Source of the DNA: Rosa chinensis | Lineage: Eukaryota; Streptophyta; Magnoliopsida; Rosales; Rosaceae | Direction: 5' to 3' | Assembly (NCBI RefSeq): GCF_002994745.2 | Contig: NC_037092.1 | Span: 24,143,001 to 24,207,000, forward strand | Length of the DNA: 64,000 nucleotides | In this document: in pieces, positions 23,857 to 35,425 of the stretch | Position numbering within the stretch: position 1 is the stretch's first letter | Layout: every line of letters begins with the position of its first letter | The notes under the pieces: generated by a model | The model's input: only the letters and a program-made list of their open reading frames with translations | Databases searched by the model: none | What the model was told of the DNA's origin: nothing | Program-made: the position numbers and the translations under genes

Positions 23857-24625
23857 GTAATAGTAAAAGTAGGAGGGTTTTGTTTATTAGATTGCTTTAC
23901 AGATTTTTGTAATCATTGCTCTATTATATCTTAATTAAGTACACAAATCCTCCTTCTGCTTTTTTTTGTTTTTTTTTTTTTTTTCTATTTTGTTTTTTGG
24001 GTGTCTGAGAGAGAGAGAGAGAGAGAGAGAGAAGGGGGGGAAGAGAGCGATAGTGCATTGAGAGTGGTGGGCTGGGTGTCACGTTCTGCATCGATCTTTT
24101 GGAGGTAGAGGGGAGGGGTCATTATTTTTCATCTACTTTATGAAGTGGACGTGGATGGCAACCCACTAAAAAGTTTTGACTAAAATATCGGATATTATGG
24201 AACTTCTAAAGGTTTAAGAATCTCAAAAAATGAGTGGAAATATCTATACAATTTAGATATTTACATAATTTCTTCGTCTGGTGAATCATTAATTTTTGTT
24301 AATTTAAAAGATTTGCGGTGCGTGGTTCAGTGGATGCACTGCGTCATCTACAGAATCGTTTAAGATATAAAATCTCCACATTTTGATTCAAATATTGGGT
24401 TTGTTTAGTATTTATTGAATTATAAAGGTGGTTAATGGAGGGGCTTCAATGCTATGTTTGCTTTTCGAGTTCTCAGCAAATTAGTCTTTGGATTTAGGAA
24501 GTGTAAAGAAGTGAGAAAAAAAATGTGGCATGATTAAGAGTACTTAATTAAGATATAATAGAGCAATGATTACAAAAATCTGTAAAGCAATCTAATAAAC
24601 AAAACCCTCCTACTTTTACTATTAC

Positions 24626-24655
<30 letters not shown>
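23814..24655. repeat. long inverted repeat upstream of the UBTD-type gene
   Basis: Arm 1 is 23814-23942: a GA tract, then a stretch ending TTAATTAAGTAC. Arm 2 is 24540-24655: its reverse complement ending in a CT tract. The ~90 bp of non-microsatellite sequence are identical by eye. The ~600-bp spacer holds T runs (23960-23985), a second GA run (24008-24032) and no coding frame. Arm 1 starts about 130 bp upstream of the UBTD ATG (that gene runs leftward), so the arms could sit in its promoter or 5' leader. Confidence 0.92.
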
Positions 24656-24660
<5 letters not shown>

Positions 24661-25200
24661 CACACACACACACACACACACATGGAGCCGTTCGAGAGCG
24701 GAAGTCTGCAACCCAGAAAAAGTGGGTACGTCGCTCCTCCGGCCTCGATCGAGCGGCGACGGCACGACACTGCTTGCCGGAGGGACGCTGGGAGTCGTGC
24801 AGAGGGGTCTGCAGTCAGGTGAAGTCGCCGACGACTGTTCTGCGGTGCTGCACAGAACCTGCAACTGCAGGTGAGGTGGCTGCCCAGAAACCGGCAAGCC
24901 CGACCTCCTCCGACCTCGAACGCCGCCCAGAAGAGGTCTGGGACACCTCCGGCCAGCCCCGCGCCGCTGCCGCTGCCTGGAAGCCACCTGCTTCCGCTCC
25001 TGATCGGGCCTCTATATATATATATATATATATATCTGTGTGTGTGTGTGTCAGATGTCCATCTACCCTCTGAATGGTCTCTCACTAGTGAAAATCAACC
25101 CATCAACATACAACATAATTTATCTGATCTAAACTGTATTCAACAATATAATGATGGCACAGTAAGAATTAATTTTCATAATCCTAGACTAAGTCAAAAT

Positions 25201-25238
<38 letters not shown>

Positions 25239-25240
25239 TC
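24656..25240. other. GC-rich block between microsatellites, no gene recognised
   Basis: (TA)(CA)n at 24653-24682 and (TA)n(TG)n at 25011-25052 enclose a GC-rich 330-bp block (24683-25010). Its frames on both strands are rich in Arg, Pro, Ala and Ser without any domain I know. A second (TA)n tract is at 25203-25236. The mirrored microsatellites suggest a small element with simple-repeat ends; no TSD was found. Confidence 0.5.
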
Positions 25241-25628
25241 CTATCAAGAGGGGAGCTCTGCTTTAAAATTAACGTGTGAAGTTCAAGTTTTTTGTCACTT
25301 TTCGGTCGCATATCCACATCTCGACCGTTTAGTTTTTAGGTACTAGTGTATAGATCATCTCTGCAAATTTTCAGCCAAAATGATGATCGTTAAGGTATTA
25401 ATAACTGTCTTAAAGCTAGTACGGTGCAGGTTGACAGATGCAATCCATCCATTGGTTTAAGTGAGTTAGATACCTTAACGATCATCATATTGGCTTAAAA
25501 TTTACATAAATAATCTATACACTAGTACCTAAAAACTGAACGGTCGAGATGTAGATATGCGAGCGAAAAGTGACCAAAAACTCGAATTTCACACGTTAAT
25601 TTCAAAGTGGAGCTCCGCTCTAGATAAG
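25241..25628. mobile_element. fold-back MITE, copy A
   Basis: The first ~165 bp (CTATCAAGAGGGGAGCTC, AATTAACGTGTGAA, CACTTTTCGGTCGCATATC, TTTAGGTACTAGTG) are mirrored by the last ~165 bp in reverse complement, so nearly the whole element is one hairpin. It has no coding capacity. It sits between TA-rich tracts; a TA duplication would fit but cannot be resolved in the repeats. Confidence 0.85.
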
Positions 25629-25648
25629 ATCAGTTTATCTATATATAT

Positions 25649-26030
25649 AGAGCGAGGCCTCGCTCTGAAATTTCATAGTGAGGTTAGGGTTTAGGGTCAC
25701 TTTTCGATTGCATATCCACATCTCAACCGTTCAGTTTTTAGGTACTAATGTATAGATCATCTCTACAAATTTTCGGCCAATTTGATGATATTTAAGGTAT
25801 CTAACTCACTTAAACCAATGGACGAACTAAATCTGTCCACCCTGAACCGTACTAGTTTTAAGGCAGTTATCAATATTTTAACGACCATCAATTTGGCTAA
25901 AATTTTACAGAGATAATCTAGACATTAGTACCTAAAAACTGAACGGTTGAGATGTAGATATGAGACCGAAAAGTGATCCTAAACTCCAACCTCGCACGTT
26001 AATTTCAAAGTGAGGCCTCGCTCTGGATAG
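25649..26030. mobile_element. fold-back MITE, copy B (same family as A)
   Basis: Begins AGAGCGAGGCCTCGCTCTG and ends with the inverted counterpart ...GAGGCCTCGCTCTGGATAG. Its interior is about four-fifths identical to copy A by eye (CATATCCACATCTC, CAGTTTTTAGGTACTA, TGTATAGATCATCTCT). It is only ~20 bp from copy A, in a TATA-rich junction. Confidence 0.83.
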
Positions 26031-26700
26031 AATATGTGTGTGTGTGTGTGTGTGATTCTATCCACATTCAGTGGCTACAAAAAATCTGACCCAATTCAAA
26101 GGTCGCATATGATCCATTATGTGATCTCTTCTTACCTGATAGAACCATTTATCCTTTAGGTCTGTATTCATGGATGAATATGTAAAAAAATTAGTGGATC
26201 GAAAAGGGTGAGGCTATTAGCACCATATCATGAACATAGTTTGAGCAACAATTTTATGGCTCCCTGTAAGTTTTCAGTTTGGCTTTTAGCTATTTTCTTT
26301 AAGAATCTGACGAAAAAACAAAGCATATACTATTGGAAATGCTCCTACACTCCACTAATTTAGTTGGAACGTAATAGACTTCTAAAAGTCCAATAGTTCT
26401 TTAGCTAAGAGTACTTTGTTTAATCAAACAGAAAGAAGGAAAAAAAAAACTCGAGACTTTTATTTAAGCTGTTTTTTTTTTTATTTGATTGAAGCTTTAG
26501 CAAATAACAAAGAAATACAATTAGCCTACCACAGAAATTATTCTCGAAATTGAGAACCGAAGGCGGCTAGCTACTTAAGTTTTGCTTCTTAATTGGAAGA
26601 TATTTTGTAACTTGTACATAGGTTTAGACTTATCAAATTGAAGACTCGATGTAGGATTCTCTGCAGTTCCCCACTTCTTTTTTTCCCAGTTTCTGTAAGA
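26031..26700. other. intergenic, (TG)n then AT-rich
   Basis: A (TG)n tract at 26035-26054 is followed by AT-rich sequence without a gene. This is the 3' flank of the F-box gene. Confidence 0.6.
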
Positions 26701-28586
26701 AAGAAAATTGAGAAAATTAAGAAGATACACAAGCAAAGGCAAATTAAGAATCAACACAAATTCGGGGACCAATTAATAAATCATATCCAAAAGAAACATA
26801 AATTTGAAAAGCAGTATTCTTAGGCTTAAGCCAAACATCAAACCAAATACCTTTGTTCTGTGATATCTTGCCTACATACTCATCACTACTCTTGTCGTTC
26901 TTTCTACATTGATATTATTGAGACGGCTAATTTCTTTGGCTTCACGATTACTATAAGCATTGGGTGATACTAAGCTCTCAACATAAACATCACCATGAGG
27001 ACATGAATTGCAATAAGTTGTTTGATGCAGATACCTAACTGAATTTTTTTTTGCGTTGTAAGTAGCCAGTTTTCCATCTCTATTGAACAAAATTTTCCCA
27101 TTTTCTGAAAACCATGCCACCGGTCTTGGGTGTATACCGACAACCACGTATGGGATTTTGAACGATATAGTCCAAGACTCTCGCACCCCATATTCCTTCA
27201 TCACCCAAAAATCATAACTTTGAGAACCAGCACCGTTGTGAACATTTAAGCATAAGCACCCTGTGCTTGAGGCCCCAATTCCAATATCCTCAACTGGAGT
27301 CCCATAAAAATCAGGTTGCGGCACTTCCATGTATGTCTCAGTAGTTAAATCAAGAGAGATGATTACCCACGAATTCAACCCTTTCCTCGCCATCCAATGT
27401 AGAGCTCCATTGACATGAGTAGCAGAACTATCAACCATCATATAACTAGTTTCAAGAGGGAAATCCTGAATCCTTCTCCAAGAATTTGTTCTTAATGTGT
27501 ACATCATAGAATTACGACTAGAGTCTTGGTAATTATCAATAGGTTTTTTAAGACGATCCACTGTTAGCACCTTGTAGTCGTCACTATTGTAGTCATAACC
27601 AAATCCGCACCAAGAAAAATAACTATTGTCTACTACTCCACATGGTAATATTTTGGAGTCTCTTGTACTTGGATTCCAGAGGAAGATCCGGTTCTCACGA
27701 CAAGCTTCTATGCATACCAAACCATTACAATAACCCATGATACGGAAAGGACTGAGTGCATGCCATTCAATCCGGAACTTGATGGTTTCCTGGACTAGTT
27801 TGGAATCATGTAGAGAGTAAAACGTTAAGACATCACTACTCAGCTGGATTACTTTTTTGGGAGTACTAGTATTGCTGGATAGATGTTGTTTGACGAATTG
27901 ACTAGTTGAGATTAAGGAGCACCATGACTTGCACACAACTCGAAATTTCAACAAGGATTTCACAGGAAGTTTTGCAAGTATTTCAGTGATTACCTCGAAT
28001 GGAATGTGAGGCGCCATTGATAATCCTTCTGTTGGCTTTTCATCAAAACGTGCTTGTTTCGAACAATCCATGCTGCATCTACGTATATGCAAGGCAAGAG
28101 TTTTCCTGCGTCCCGGCCAAAACCCTAATCTTAGGAATTTACAAGGGTTTTTGTCTATTTATCCTAATTTTAGGAATTTTTTTCCCACTTATCCTATTAA
28201 GTTTTTAATTCCTTTTTACCCATGAAAACTCTAACAAGGTCTTCCCTAATACCCAATTATTTTTTATATACTATTTTAGCCTCACCCTTTTGTTACATAG
28301 AGAGAGAGAGAGAGAGAAGATGGAAGAGAGAGAAACCATAGGAGAATTCGCTTGAGTCCAGGCACTGATCGCTGGAATCCGGCCACCGACCGCCGGATTC
28401 AGGTTACCGACCGCCACCCACCGGACTTCTCTAAAAATCTCGCCGGAGGTTCCCAAAGAGGTCGTTGGAGATCTCATAGGGGAAAGATTTATTGCCCTCC
28501 AATAGACCTATATTGCCCCCCAATAGAGGGGCAATAAACCTGTATTACCCCCAATAGACGTCTATTGCCCCCAATAGAATTTTCAG
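26698..28586 (-). repeat. ~1.9-kb duplicated segment, copy 1 (F-box gene and flanks)
   Basis: From AATTAAGAAGATACAC near 26715 to TAGAATTTTCAGTCATTGG at 28586, the sequence is matched in the same orientation at 39228-41174. The match includes the 3' flank, the whole F-box frame, the 5' flank with its GA tract, and the CAATAGAC short repeats. Confidence 0.92.
26872..28071 (-). CDS. F-box protein with FBA_1 (F-box associated) domain
   Basis: Single-exon frame of 399 residues from the ATG at 28071; a second good start, MAPHIPFEV, is at 28017. The F-box (PFEVITEILAKLPVKSLLKFRVVCKSWCSLISTSQFVKQHL) occupies roughly residues 22-62. The FBA_1 region follows: GYCNGLVCI, RIFLWNPSTRDSKILP, GFGYDYNSDDYKVL, WRRIQDFP, NGALHWMARK, LDLTTETYMEVPQP, ESWTISFKIP, DGKLATYNAKKNSVRYL. 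In plants this family (CPR1/CPR30-like) supplies the substrate receptor of SCF ubiquitin ligases; the target is unknown. The frame is intact, unlike its duplicate at 39396-40650. Length and architecture are normal for the family. Confidence 0.9.
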   Translation of the reverse strand: MDCSKQARFDEKPTEGLSMAPHIPFEVITEILAKLPVKSLLKFRVVCKSWCSLISTSQFVKQHLSSNTSTPKKVIQLSSDVLTFYSLHDSKLVQETIKFRIEWHALSPFRIMGYCNGLVCIEACRENRIFLWNPSTRDSKILPCGVVDNSYFSWCGFGYDYNSDDYKVLTVDRLKKPIDNYQDSSRNSMMYTLRTNSWRRIQDFPLETSYMMVDSSATHVNGALHWMARKGLNSWVIISLDLTTETYMEVPQPDFYGTPVEDIGIGASSTGCLCLNVHNGAGSQSYDFWVMKEYGVRESWTISFKIPYVVVGIHPRPVAWFSENGKILFNRDGKLATYNAKKNSVRYLHQTTYCNSCPHGDVYVESLVSPNAYSNREAKEISRLNNINVERTTRVVMSM

Positions 28587-28735
28587 TCATTGGAATGAGA
28601 ACTAATCTCCCTAAATTTAGACAAATAAAACTTTGATTAAAGAAAAAAAAAAAACAAGGAGATTACATCAATTCAAAACGTCTATTACCCCCCAATAGAC
28701 ATCTATTGGGAGCAATAAAGCATTTTTTTTCCTTC
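28485..28735. repeat. cluster of short palindromic CAATAGAC/GTCTATTG repeats
   Basis: The phrases TATTGCCCCCCAATAGA, CAATAGACGTCTATTGCCCCC and ACCCCCCAATAGACATCTATTG recur about six times, making a self-complementary short-repeat patch. 28587-28900 otherwise holds only AT-rich sequence and A/T runs. Part of the patch recurs at 41075-41160 in the duplicated segment. Confidence 0.75.
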
Positions 28736-29228
28736 TTTTTTTCTTTTGTTCCGAACCTTCTGTTGCAAAATAGAAGTAGCACCATTTTGATTTGCAACAC
28801 AAAAGTAGCACTATTCTCCACCCAAATTAAAAATAAATAAATAAATAAATTTTTTTTTTCCAGATGTTGTAATCAGACCCCGTATTAACTCGACCACAAC
28901 TCCCAGATCAACGATGCCTGATTCACGCCGGCGACAACCCACACACTGACAGCCACCGACTAGGCCTTACCTTGCCCAGCGAGCTCATCCTACCTGAACT
29001 GATTGCTGACAACCCGAATCGAGTCGGACTACTAGACTCTAACATCGACGAGCAGTATTCCTCCACCGGCAACCTAATCCGAGCCGAACTACCAAACTCT
29101 GAGATTGACGAGCAGTATTCCTCCTCCATCGAGACGTATTCATCAACGAGGGTCCTTGAATTTCCAGATCATCTCCGAAACGTCGGACTTGACCGACCTT
29201 TCGAGACCCGAACCGAGGCTCTTCATTT

Positions 29229-29529
<301 letters not shown>

Positions 29530-29758
29530 GTAGGTAGGTTGTAATCAATTAATTAATTACGTCAAGGGCAAAACTATCATTTTACTTTAAACATGATAAG
29601 TGAGAATAAAAATTTGTTGTTGGGATAAGTGTAATAACTATGGCCAATTTGGGTGCTTTGGGTCAAGGACCCAATTTATAATCTCTGTTTTTCCAAAAGA
29701 AAGTTGGCTAAACCTGAAATTAATTCTAATCATGTCTGGTCAGCCCACTGATGACCCC

Positions 29759-30956
29759 TAAATTTTTCATAATTAATAGTGACAACATAAGAATTGACAA
29801 GTTTTGCCAATGGCTCGATGAGTTGTGGTGTGTACTGATACTGTGGCTACATGTTTTGATGATATCAAATTTCAACACATTTTTATAGAAGCTAACTTTG
29901 TTGCTAGTTCATTGGCAAATTAGATGGGTCATAATCTTGATGCAAGTCTTGTTTGGATATGGGACCTTCCTCACTCCACAGTTGTTGCTATTCTGTTAGA
30001 GGGGAACAAACTATGGTTGCTCTAGAGGCTCCACTATTTAGTGTCATTTAATTGTTTCATAGTTCTTTTCTTAAAAAAATAAATAAATAAATAAAAGAAC
30101 CTCATAAAAGGCATATATGATTTATTTATTTATTTATTTTTTAATATGAGAGCCCATCACTAGGGCATTCCAATCCCTTTTATTGTATATAAGCAACATT
30201 ACAAACCGGGGGGACGTCAAAGAGAAAATCCTGGATAAACCGAGTGCCTCTTCTAACCATACACACTCCTTTTTATTACTCCTAACATATCTTGCAAGCC
30301 TGTGTGTAACACCATTTACTTCATGAAATACATGTCAAACATGGACACTCGGAAACTCGCCGACATAGGCCCTGATATCATCAATTAATCCCACCAACAC
30401 AGAGCTAGCGTCATTATCATTAGTCCCTGACACTACCCTTGCATTGTCACATTTAATCTCCAAATTAGTCCACCCATTTTGAAAGGCAAAAGACAAATCT
30501 TTTATAAGATCATATGCAGCAATAGCGTTTCAAATACCAATAGGCTTGCTATGGTTAATTAGGAGAAAAATGAGGATGTGGCAACCGTGAATAGTCTAAA
30601 GACTGAGTATGGGTTCTACTTGCCCAACTAATTCGAGAGGCAATTTTTGCCTACACAATTACTCAACCAATGGTGGTGGATCCCACTCTTGGTGACAATA
30701 TAAAGATTTGACAAGTTTTGTCAATGGCTCGATGAGTTGTGGTGTACTGACACTGTGTCTACATGTTTTGATAATATTAAATTTCAACACTTTTTTAGAG
30801 AAGCTAACTTTGCTGCTAATTTATTGGCAAAGATGAGTCATAATCTCGATGCAAGTCTTGTTTGGATATGGGACCTGCCTCACCCCACAGCTATTGCTAT
30901 TCTGTTTGACATGATCAAACTATGGTTTGCCCTGGAGGCTCCTCTATTTAGTGTCT
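29759..30956. repeat. 1.2-kb tandem unit 1: two opposed LINE tails
   Basis: Left part (29800-30070, +) is the end of a LINE RNase-H domain (FVASSLAN...MGHNLDASLVWIWDLPH) with an AAAT-rich tail. Facing it tail-to-tail is a minus-strand LINE end, 30121-30560 (ATTTATTT tail, then SVHV, DDIRAYVGEF, VGLIDD, ALIKDLSFAFQNGWTN of the RVT_3 RNase-H fold read leftward). After a ~160-bp spacer, another plus-strand fragment (30725-30956: FFREANFAANLLAKMSHNLDASLVWIWDLPHPTAI) closes the unit. It repeats with period 1198 bp from 30957. No complete LINE gene is present. Confidence 0.82.
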
Positions 30957-32102
30957 TAAATTTTTCATAATTAATAGTGACAACATAAGAATTGACTAGT
31001 TTTGCCAATGGCTCGATGAGTTGTGGTGTGTACTGATACTGTGGCTACATTTTTTGATGATATCAAATTTCAACACATTTTTATAGAAGCTAACTTTGTT
31101 GCTAGTTCATTGGCAAATTAGATGGGTCATAATCTTGATGCAAGTCTTGTTTAGATATGGGACCTTCCTCACTCCACAGTTGTTGCTATTCTGTTTGAGA
31201 GGAACAAACTATGGTTGCTCTAGAGGCTCCACTATTTAGTGTCATTTAATTGTTTCATAGTTCTTTTCTTAAAAATAATAATAATAATAAATAAATAAAA
31301 TAAAAGAACCTCATAAAAGGCATATATGATTTATTTATTTATTTATTTTTTAATATGAGAGCCCATCACTGGGGCATTCCAATCCCTTTTATTGTATATA
31401 AGCAACATTACAAACTGGGGGGACGTCAAAGAGAAAATCCTGGATAAACTGAGTGCCTCTTCTAACCATACACACTCTTTTCTATTACTCCTAACATATC
31501 GTGCAAGCCTGTGTGTAACACCATTTACTTCATGAAATACATGTCAAACATGGACACTCGGAAACTCACCGACATAGGCCCTGATATCATCAATTAATCC
31601 CACCAACACAGAGCTAGCGTCATTATCATTAGTCCCTGACACTACCCCTGCATTGTCACATTCAATCTCGAAATTAGTCCACCCATTTTGAAAGGCAAAA
31701 GACAAATCTTTTATAAGAGCATATGTAGCAATAGGCGTTTCAAATACCAATAGGCTTGCTATGGTTAATTAGGAGAAAAATGAGGATGCGACAACCGTGA
31801 ATAGTCTAAAGAATGAGCATGGGTTCTACTTGCCCAACCAATTCGAGAGGCAATTTTTGCCTATACAATTACTCAACCAATGGTAGTGGATCCCACTCTT
31901 GGTGACAATATAAAGATTTGACAAGTTTTGTCAATGGCTCGATGAGTTGTGGTGTACTGACACTGTGTCTACATGTTTTGATAATATTAAATTTCAACAC
32001 ATTTTCAAAGAAGCTAACTTTGCTACTAATTTATTGGCAAAGATGAGTCATAATCTTGATGCAAGTCTTGTTTGGATATGGGACCTGCCTCACCCCACAG
32101 TT

Positions 32103-34994
32103 TAGGGGTCATCATGGGCCGGGTTAGGGCCGGCCCTACCCTAAATTTTAGGGCTTAGGGTCGGGCCGGGCCGGGCCAAGTCAAAGTCAACAAAATTTAG
32201 GGTCGGGCCGGGGCTTAAATATGCTAACCCTTACCCGCCCGAAAAGCCCGATCCGTTAGGGCCGAAAGGGCCGGGTCGGGCCGGCCCTCAAATAGGGCCA
32301 AATAGGGCCGAAATGGGCCAAAAAGGGCCTTATTTTGTTTAACAAAAAAAAAAACATTATTTTTTTCTTCTCAAAATATGGCTTAATGGTATATATTGGT
32401 GATAAAAGACTCATTGTTTTTTATTGAACATATTTTATATTCATATAATACTTGTAACTTATAACATTTATTAATATTACTTAAGGTGGTTATATTCAAT
32501 TAACTATCTGTATAAATCTCCCAATATTAATTGTTGTGTAACAAAGAAAATAGAAATTAAAGAAAACAAAACTTATGAAATCAATTACAAAGAAAGAGAT
32601 AAATTGCATATTATAGAAAAAAGAGAAACGTAATTAAAAAATAGAAAAACTAAAAAAAAATTATGGCTTATTCGGCGTGCCAAAAATTTCGAAATGGAAA
32701 TTGATCAATCTGACAATGCTCATGGAGGGTAACAAGCCTAATACACTAGTTATACTACATTACAAGGCATATAAGGATTATGTGCGATCCAAAAATTTTG
32801 AAATGAAAATCGACCAATCTGAAAATTCTCATATGTTTATACAACATTGATAGGTATTGTGTAAAAAAATTAGGCCGATCTGCCGTGAATAAGGCGTCCA
32901 ACGTAGCAGTCAACGCTTTGCACAAGCAAACTTCCCTAAGGGGAGCGGCACCATGCGCGGACAAACGTTGCGGAATTTTGACATCCATAAGTAGACCCTC
33001 TACCCATGAGAGTGTGGGAGCTGAAAGATCGAAAAAAGTGAATTGCCAAGGACCGGTTAAGAGCATATTTGTTTTATGTTCTATTTAGGGTATTGAGTTG
33101 ACCAGGTAGATCGAGGTCCAACCGAAGGCGGAAATTGCTGAAATTTCTACCACAAATATATATTCATATGAAAACAACATCCAGCGGTTCATTTTAAAAA
33201 ATTCCATTTCGTCCCCCATTTTGCTCATGGAGGGTAACAAGCCTAATAAACTAGTTATACTACATTACAAGGCATATAAGGATTATGTGCGATCCAAAAA
33301 TTTTGAAATGAAAATTGACCAATCTGAAAATTCTCATATGTTTATACAACATTGATAGGTATTGTGTAAAAAAATTAGGCCGATCTGCCGTGAATAAGGC
33401 GTCCAACGTAGCGGTCAACGCTTTGCACAAGCAAACTTCCCTAAGGGGAGCGGCACCATGCGCGGACAAACGTTGCGGAATTTTGACATCCGTAAGTAGA
33501 CTCCCTACCCATGAGAGTGTGGGAGCTGAAAGATCGAAAAAAGTGAATTGCTAAGGACCGGTTAAGAGCATATTTGTTTTATGTTCTATTTAGAGTATTA
33601 AGTTGACCGGGTAGATCGAGGTCCAACCGAAGGCGGAAATTGCTGAAATTTCTACCAATAACATATATTCATATGAAAACAACATCCAGCGGTTCATTTT
33701 AAAAAATTCCATTTCGTCCCCCATTTTGCTCATGGAGGGTAACAAGCCTAATAAACTAGTTATACTACATTACAAGGCATATAAGGATTATGTGCGATCC
33801 AAAAATTTTGAAATGAAAATCGACCAATCTGAAAAATTCTCATATGTTTATACAACATTGATAGGTATTGTGTAAAAAAATTAGGCCGATCTGCCGTGAA
33901 TAAGGCGTCCAACGTAGCGGTCAATGCTTTGCACAAGCAAACTTCCCTAAGGGGAGCAGCACCATGCGTGGACAAACGTTGCGGAATTTTGACATCCGTA
34001 AGTAGACCCCCTACCCATGAGAGTGTGGGAGTTGAAAGATCGAAAAAAGTGAATTGCCAAGGACCGGTTAAGAGCATATTTGTTTTATGTTCTATTTAGG
34101 GTATTAAGTTGACCGGGTAGATCGAGGTCCAACCGAAGGTGGAAATTGCTGAAATTTCTACCACTAACATATATTCATATGAAAACAACATCCAGCGGTT
34201 TATTTTAAAAAATTCCATTTCGTCCCCCATTTTGCTCATGGAGGGTAACCTCAATCATTTAAATGCAATGTATAAGTTATACAACTTTAGGAGGCAAATT
34301 GGTATAAACCAACATATTTGTAATTAAATTTGAAATTTTCATCTTATATCTACGCACATCCATTGATGAAATATTTAAAAATGTGATGTAAAAAAATTAG
34401 CACGTTTTGCGGTTGTCACGCCATCGGTCAACCAAGAAAACATACAAGTGAATATGGTTGACCAATCCGATCGGGTTCGAAACTATGGTGAAATTAACTA
34501 AATTTTTAACCACACGCATAATTTATTGTAATAATCACATCAAACGGTTGATTTTCTCATTTTCTTTGAATTGATAGAGGTTGTTCTTTGGAGTGTATGA
34601 TATATAAATATAGATTTATAAAAAAATTAGTGTCCATTCTCTTTGGAGTGTATGATATAAAAATTAGATTTACATAAATTAATTGGGTTCAAATGTTCAA
34701 TCTAATACCCATTCTCTAAAATAACATATTTCTTATTTCTTTTTATGTAAATATGTAATATAGAAAAATAATAAAACTAAAATATAATTTTTAGGGCCGG
34801 GCCGGCCCGGGCTTGGCCCTTTCGGGCTCAATCGGGCCGGGCCGTAGGATAGGACCGAGTTTCATTTGCATGACCCTTACCCTACCCTATTTGAGAAAGG
34901 GTCGGGCCGGCCCGCCCTAATGGAAGGGCCGGGCCGGGCTTCGGCCCTACGGGTCGGGTGGGCTTAGGGCCCAAGGGCCATATGATGAGGCCTA
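32103..34994. mobile_element. non-autonomous hAT-type DNA transposon with internal tandem repeats
   Basis: Inserted with a perfect 8-bp TSD CCACAGTT (32095-32102 and 34995-35002). Terminal inverted repeats: TAGGGGTCATCATGGGCC at the left; the right end reads TAGGCCTCATCATATGGCC in reverse complement. 8-bp TSDs and TAG-type ends are hAT features. GGGCCGG-rich subterminal blocks (about 150 bp each side) point inward. There is no transposase; the interior is AT-rich flanks around three ~505-bp direct repeats. Small frames within the repeats recur on both strands only because the repeats do. Confidence 0.92.
32718..34250. repeat. three ~505-bp direct repeats inside the hAT element
   Basis: GCTCATGGAGGGTAAC begins each unit at 32718, 33233 and 33728, and a fourth start at 34234 ends the array (periods 515, 495, 506). 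A partial unit precedes the first (32672-32717). Units differ by scattered substitutions and small indels, so they have aged since amplification. Confidence 0.93.
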
Positions 34995-35126
34995 CCACAG
35001 TTATTGCTATTCTGTTTGACATGATCAAACTATGGTTTGCCCTAGAGGCTCCTCTATTTAGTGTCTTTTAATTGTTTTATAATTCTTTTCTTTAAAAAAA
35101 AAAAAATGCTACGTACGTGCCTGCTT

Positions 35127-35425
35127 TTTTGAGTTTTTTTTTTTTTTTTTTTGGAAAATATGGGATCCCATCACTGGGGCATTCCCATCCCTTTTATTGT
35201 ACAGAAGCAACATTACAAACGAGGGAGACATCAAGCCAAATTCAGAAAGTTACAGTCTTTAAAGAGACATCTTGGATCAAACCGAGTGCGGAGTGCCTCT
35301 TCTAACTATACACTCCTTTTCATTACTCCTAACCATGCAAGTCTATGTGCAACACTATTTGCTTCACGAAATACATGCCGAATATGGACACTCAGAAACT
35401 TGCCAACGATATATCAATCAATCCC
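35127..35425 (-). mobile_element. 5'-truncated LINE tail (RNase-H type)
   Basis: The T run at 35131-35152 is the A tail of a minus-strand copy. The sequence after it (GGGATCCCATCACTGGGGCATTCC, CTTTTATTGTA, AGCAACATTACAAAC) is the same LINE 3' end as at 30145 and 31350. The copy ends near 35425 with no TSD found. Confidence 0.7.

Larger units (their letters stand above)
30957..35069. repeat. 1.2-kb tandem unit 2, split by a hAT insertion
   Basis: 30957-32102 repeats unit 1 almost base for base: plus-strand LINE tail 31000-31260, minus-strand RNase-H tail 31327-31765, then spacer and plus-strand tail 31920-32102. The plus-strand tail stops at ...CCCCACAGTT and resumes after the hAT element at 34995 (CCACAGTTATTGCTATTCTG), continuing to 35069 and an A run. 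The homology across the insertion fixes the insertion point exactly. Confidence 0.9.

Noticed and set aside
24654..25266. Frames with VCVCVCV/IYIYIY runs
   Set aside because: Microsatellite translations; the GC-rich centre has no recognisable domain.
32718..34250. Repeat array considered as CRISPR-like or centromeric satellite
   Set aside because: Three ~505-bp units bounded inside a hAT element with TSD; CRISPR does not occur in plant nuclear DNA and the array is far too short for a centromere.
32755..34327. Recurring 62-105 codon frames inside the hAT element
   Set aside because: They recur because the 505-bp units recur, occur on both strands, and have no domain or conserved start context.
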